A stretch of 7,420 bases of DNA from Deltaproteobacteria bacterium (GTDB taxonomy: Bacteria > Desulfobacterota > Desulfobacteria > Desulfobacterales > BuS5): the NCBI GenBank assembly GCA_021157555.1, contig JAGGWL010000302.1, positions 1 to 7,420 on the forward strand. The letters are read 5' to 3'. The stretch's first letter is position 1. Each line of letters opens with the position of its first letter. Position numbers and translations under genes: made by a program. Shown in pieces: positions 6,178-7,420 of the stretch. The notes under the pieces were generated by a model that saw only the letters and a program-made list of their open reading frames with translations, was not told the origin of the DNA and searched no databases.

Positions 6178-7218
6178 ATGCCAAAACCTTTTATCATACC
6201 TGTATTCATCCCGAATGCCGGGTGTCCTCACCATTGCGCCTTTTGCAACCAAAGGCCAATAACAGGCGCTGATGACAGACTAATATCTCCTGAAAAAATC
6301 GAACTTATAGCAGACCATTTTCTTGATTTTAAAAAAGAAAATCGCGGCACAGTTCAGATTGCATTTTATGGCGGCAACTTCCTTGGCCTGAAAACCGATT
6401 ATATGCTCTCTCTTCTTGATGCATCATCAAAATTAGTAAAAAAGGGCAGAGTGGATAGCATCCGATTCTCAACCAGGCCTGACACTATTGTCAAAGAAAA
6501 TCTTGAAATTATAAGCCGTTTTCCTGTATCTACCATAGAAATCGGAGTTCAGTCCATGGATAATGAAGTGCTGCAAAAATCCGAACGTGGGCATACTTGT
6601 CAGGAAACTGAACATGCTTTTGTTATGCTTAAAAAAGCTAAAGATGCTAATAATACCAAATATCAAACAGGTGCTCAATTAATGGTGGGGCTGCCTGGAG
6701 ATGATGAAAGCAAATGCCTTGCTTCATGCCGCAGTATCGCAAAGATGCAGCCTGACTTTGTAAGAATTTATCCCACTGTAGTTATAGATGGTTCCCTTCT
6801 CGCCAAATGGTATAAAAGCGGCGAGTACAGCCCAATGCCTCTTGAAAAGGCTGTTACACTTGTAAAAAAAATTTACCTGATCTTCACAAAAAGAAAAATC
6901 AAGGTTATAAGAATGGGGCTTCAAGCTTCATCCGACCTTGAAAAAGGCTCTACAGTTCTGGCCGGGCCTTATCACCCAGCATTCGGCCATATGGTTTTTT
7001 CAGAAATTTTCCTGGACAAAGCTGAAAAAATTCTGAATATGGGAAACATACATCATGATGATATTCTCATAAAAGTACACCCTGCCAGTATTTCAAAAAT
7101 GAGAGGCTTAAAAAATAAAAATATCGTAATATTAAAAGAAAAATATAAAATAAAAAATATCCGTATTGTTTCCGACCCGGGCATTGGAATTGATGATTGT
7201 GCGATTACATTTCCTTGA
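6178..7218 (+). CDS. Elp3-like radical SAM protein without acetyltransferase domain
   Basis: This 346-residue radical S-adenosylmethionine enzyme is of unknown substrate. The [4Fe-4S] cluster motif is C16-x3-C20-x2-C23 in NAGCPHHCAFCNQ. Other core features are FYGGNF (63-68, the GGE-like SAM motif), STRPD (98-102), EIGVQSMD (121-128), GAQLMVGLPG (165-174) and RIYPTVVIDGS (196-206). The last resembles the IYPT-V segment of Elp3, a tRNA wobble-uridine modification enzyme. IRMGLQAS (244-251) and LAGPYHPAFGHMVFSEIF (261-278) follow, and the C-terminus is a KOW-free, Lys-rich alpha/beta region. Elp3 proper has about 550 residues with a C-terminal GNAT domain, which is absent here. From memory, the same family sits next to rnc (and smc) in many clostridial genomes, so the rnc linkage seems conserved; that is a clue to RNA-related work, not proof. 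It starts 21 bases after rnc and probably ends the operon. Confidence 0.88.
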   Translation: MPKPFIIPVFIPNAGCPHHCAFCNQRPITGADDRLISPEKIELIADHFLDFKKENRGTVQIAFYGGNFLGLKTDYMLSLLDASSKLVKKGRVDSIRFSTRPDTIVKENLEIISRFPVSTIEIGVQSMDNEVLQKSERGHTCQETEHAFVMLKKAKDANNTKYQTGAQLMVGLPGDDESKCLASCRSIAKMQPDFVRIYPTVVIDGSLLAKWYKSGEYSPMPLEKAVTLVKKIYLIFTKRKIKVIRMGLQASSDLEKGSTVLAGPYHPAFGHMVFSEIFLDKAEKILNMGNIHHDDILIKVHPASISKMRGLKNKNIVILKEKYKIKNIRIVSDPGIGIDDCAITFP

Positions 7219-7247
7219 CAAAATGATTCCACAAGCTTAAATAACAA

Positions 7248-7301
7248 GGGTAAAATAACTTCCACAACTATGCGCCTATTTGTGGAAATTATTTTATTCC
7301 C
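7248..7301. repeat. Long imperfect inverted repeat after the radical SAM gene
   Basis: The left arm 7248-7267 (GGG, then TAAAATAACTTCCACAA) pairs with the right arm 7280-7301 (TTGTGGAAATTATTTTA, then TTCCC) around a 12-base loop. Sixteen of seventeen inner positions match, and GGG/CCC pair again after a two-base bulge. It lies 29 bases after the stop and could end or protect the operon transcript. No T-run follows on the plus strand, so it is not a textbook intrinsic terminator. A remnant of a mobile palindromic element is an equal alternative. Confidence 0.6.
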
Positions 7302-7331
7302 GTTCTCCTGAGAAATTAAACGCTGAATTTA

Positions 7332-7370
7332 GGGGAACGATTCCTACAGTAGTGTCTGTTCCCCGAACAG
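7332..7370. repeat. Overlapping inverted repeats that can form alternative hairpins
   Basis: GGGGAAC (7332-7338) pairs with GTTCCCC (7358-7364). Inside, CTAC (7344-7347) pairs with GTAG (7349-7352). The two internal loops are 5 bases each, so the structure is symmetrical. The same GTTC also belongs to CTGTTC-CCC-GAACAG (7356-7370), a 6-bp stem that excludes the first. The 202 bases after the last gene contain only this and the preceding inverted repeat; I see no gene there on either strand. It may be a REP-like or transposon-end element, or a control element for a gene beyond the window. Confidence 0.55.
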
Positions 7371-7420
7371 CTCTATAATACAGAAATCATTCATCATTTT
7401 TATATAAATTATGTTTCAAA

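Noticed and set aside
7053..7265. Minus-strand open frame of 70 codons at the end of the radical SAM gene
   Set aside because: It is mostly antisense to a clear gene, starts with GTG inside the inverted repeat, and shows no family resemblance.
7256..7290. DnaA boxes (TTCCACAA and TTGTGGAA)
   Set aside because: They differ from TTATCCACA at several positions and are explained by the inverted repeat; no replication genes are near.
7332..7364. Integron attC site
   Set aside because: The ends read GGGGAAC and GTTCCCC, which do not fit the RYYYAAC/GTTRRRY core, and no cassette gene or integrase is visible.

Overview
The window looks like chromosomal DNA from an AT-rich (roughly 38-40 % GC by eye) Gram-negative bacterium. 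It is most likely a Desulfobacterota (former Deltaproteobacteria) sulfate reducer of the Desulfobacterales type. This placement is an inference: it rests on a short DksA without the long enterobacterial N-terminus, a stand-alone Met8/CysG-N type siroheme enzyme, RecD2, and the gene order PHP phosphoesterase - rnc - Elp3-like radical SAM. No rRNA, tRNA or CRISPR array is visible.

Left half, minus strand, read from high to low coordinates: recD2 (3991-1820), an unrecognised four-helix membrane protein (1681-827), a precorrin-2 dehydrogenase/sirohydrochlorin ferrochelatase (830-156) coupled to it by an ATGA overlap, and the first 47 codons of a DUF4338/DruA-like or related transposase-type protein (142-1) that runs off the window edge. 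Between recD2 and the membrane gene lies a striking nested palindrome (1764-1823) that also supplies the recD2 stop codon. Next to it is a degenerate ATCCTG-type repeat that supplies the ribosome binding site of the membrane gene.

A 219-base divergent intergenic region (3992-4210) carries a plausible sigma-70-type promoter in each direction and a second copy of a 16-base motif from the 1702-1717 repeat.

Right half, plus strand: dksA (4211-4573), a PHP-domain phosphoesterase with no usual ATG start (about 4563-5441), rnc (RNase III, 5449-6156) and an Elp3-like radical SAM protein (6178-7218). They are packed with an 11-base overlap and gaps of 7 and 21 bases, so they read as one operon of transcription control, RNA processing and possible RNA modification. 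The last 200 bases (7219-7420) hold no gene but contain two inverted-repeat structures; one can fold in two mutually exclusive ways.

Most of the window is ordinary housekeeping sequence. The parts worth a second look are the edge DruA-like gene just after the siroheme gene, the unknown membrane protein, the non-ATG start of the PHP gene, and the palindromic elements at 1764-1823 and 7248-7370. A complete new system cannot be demonstrated from what is visible.
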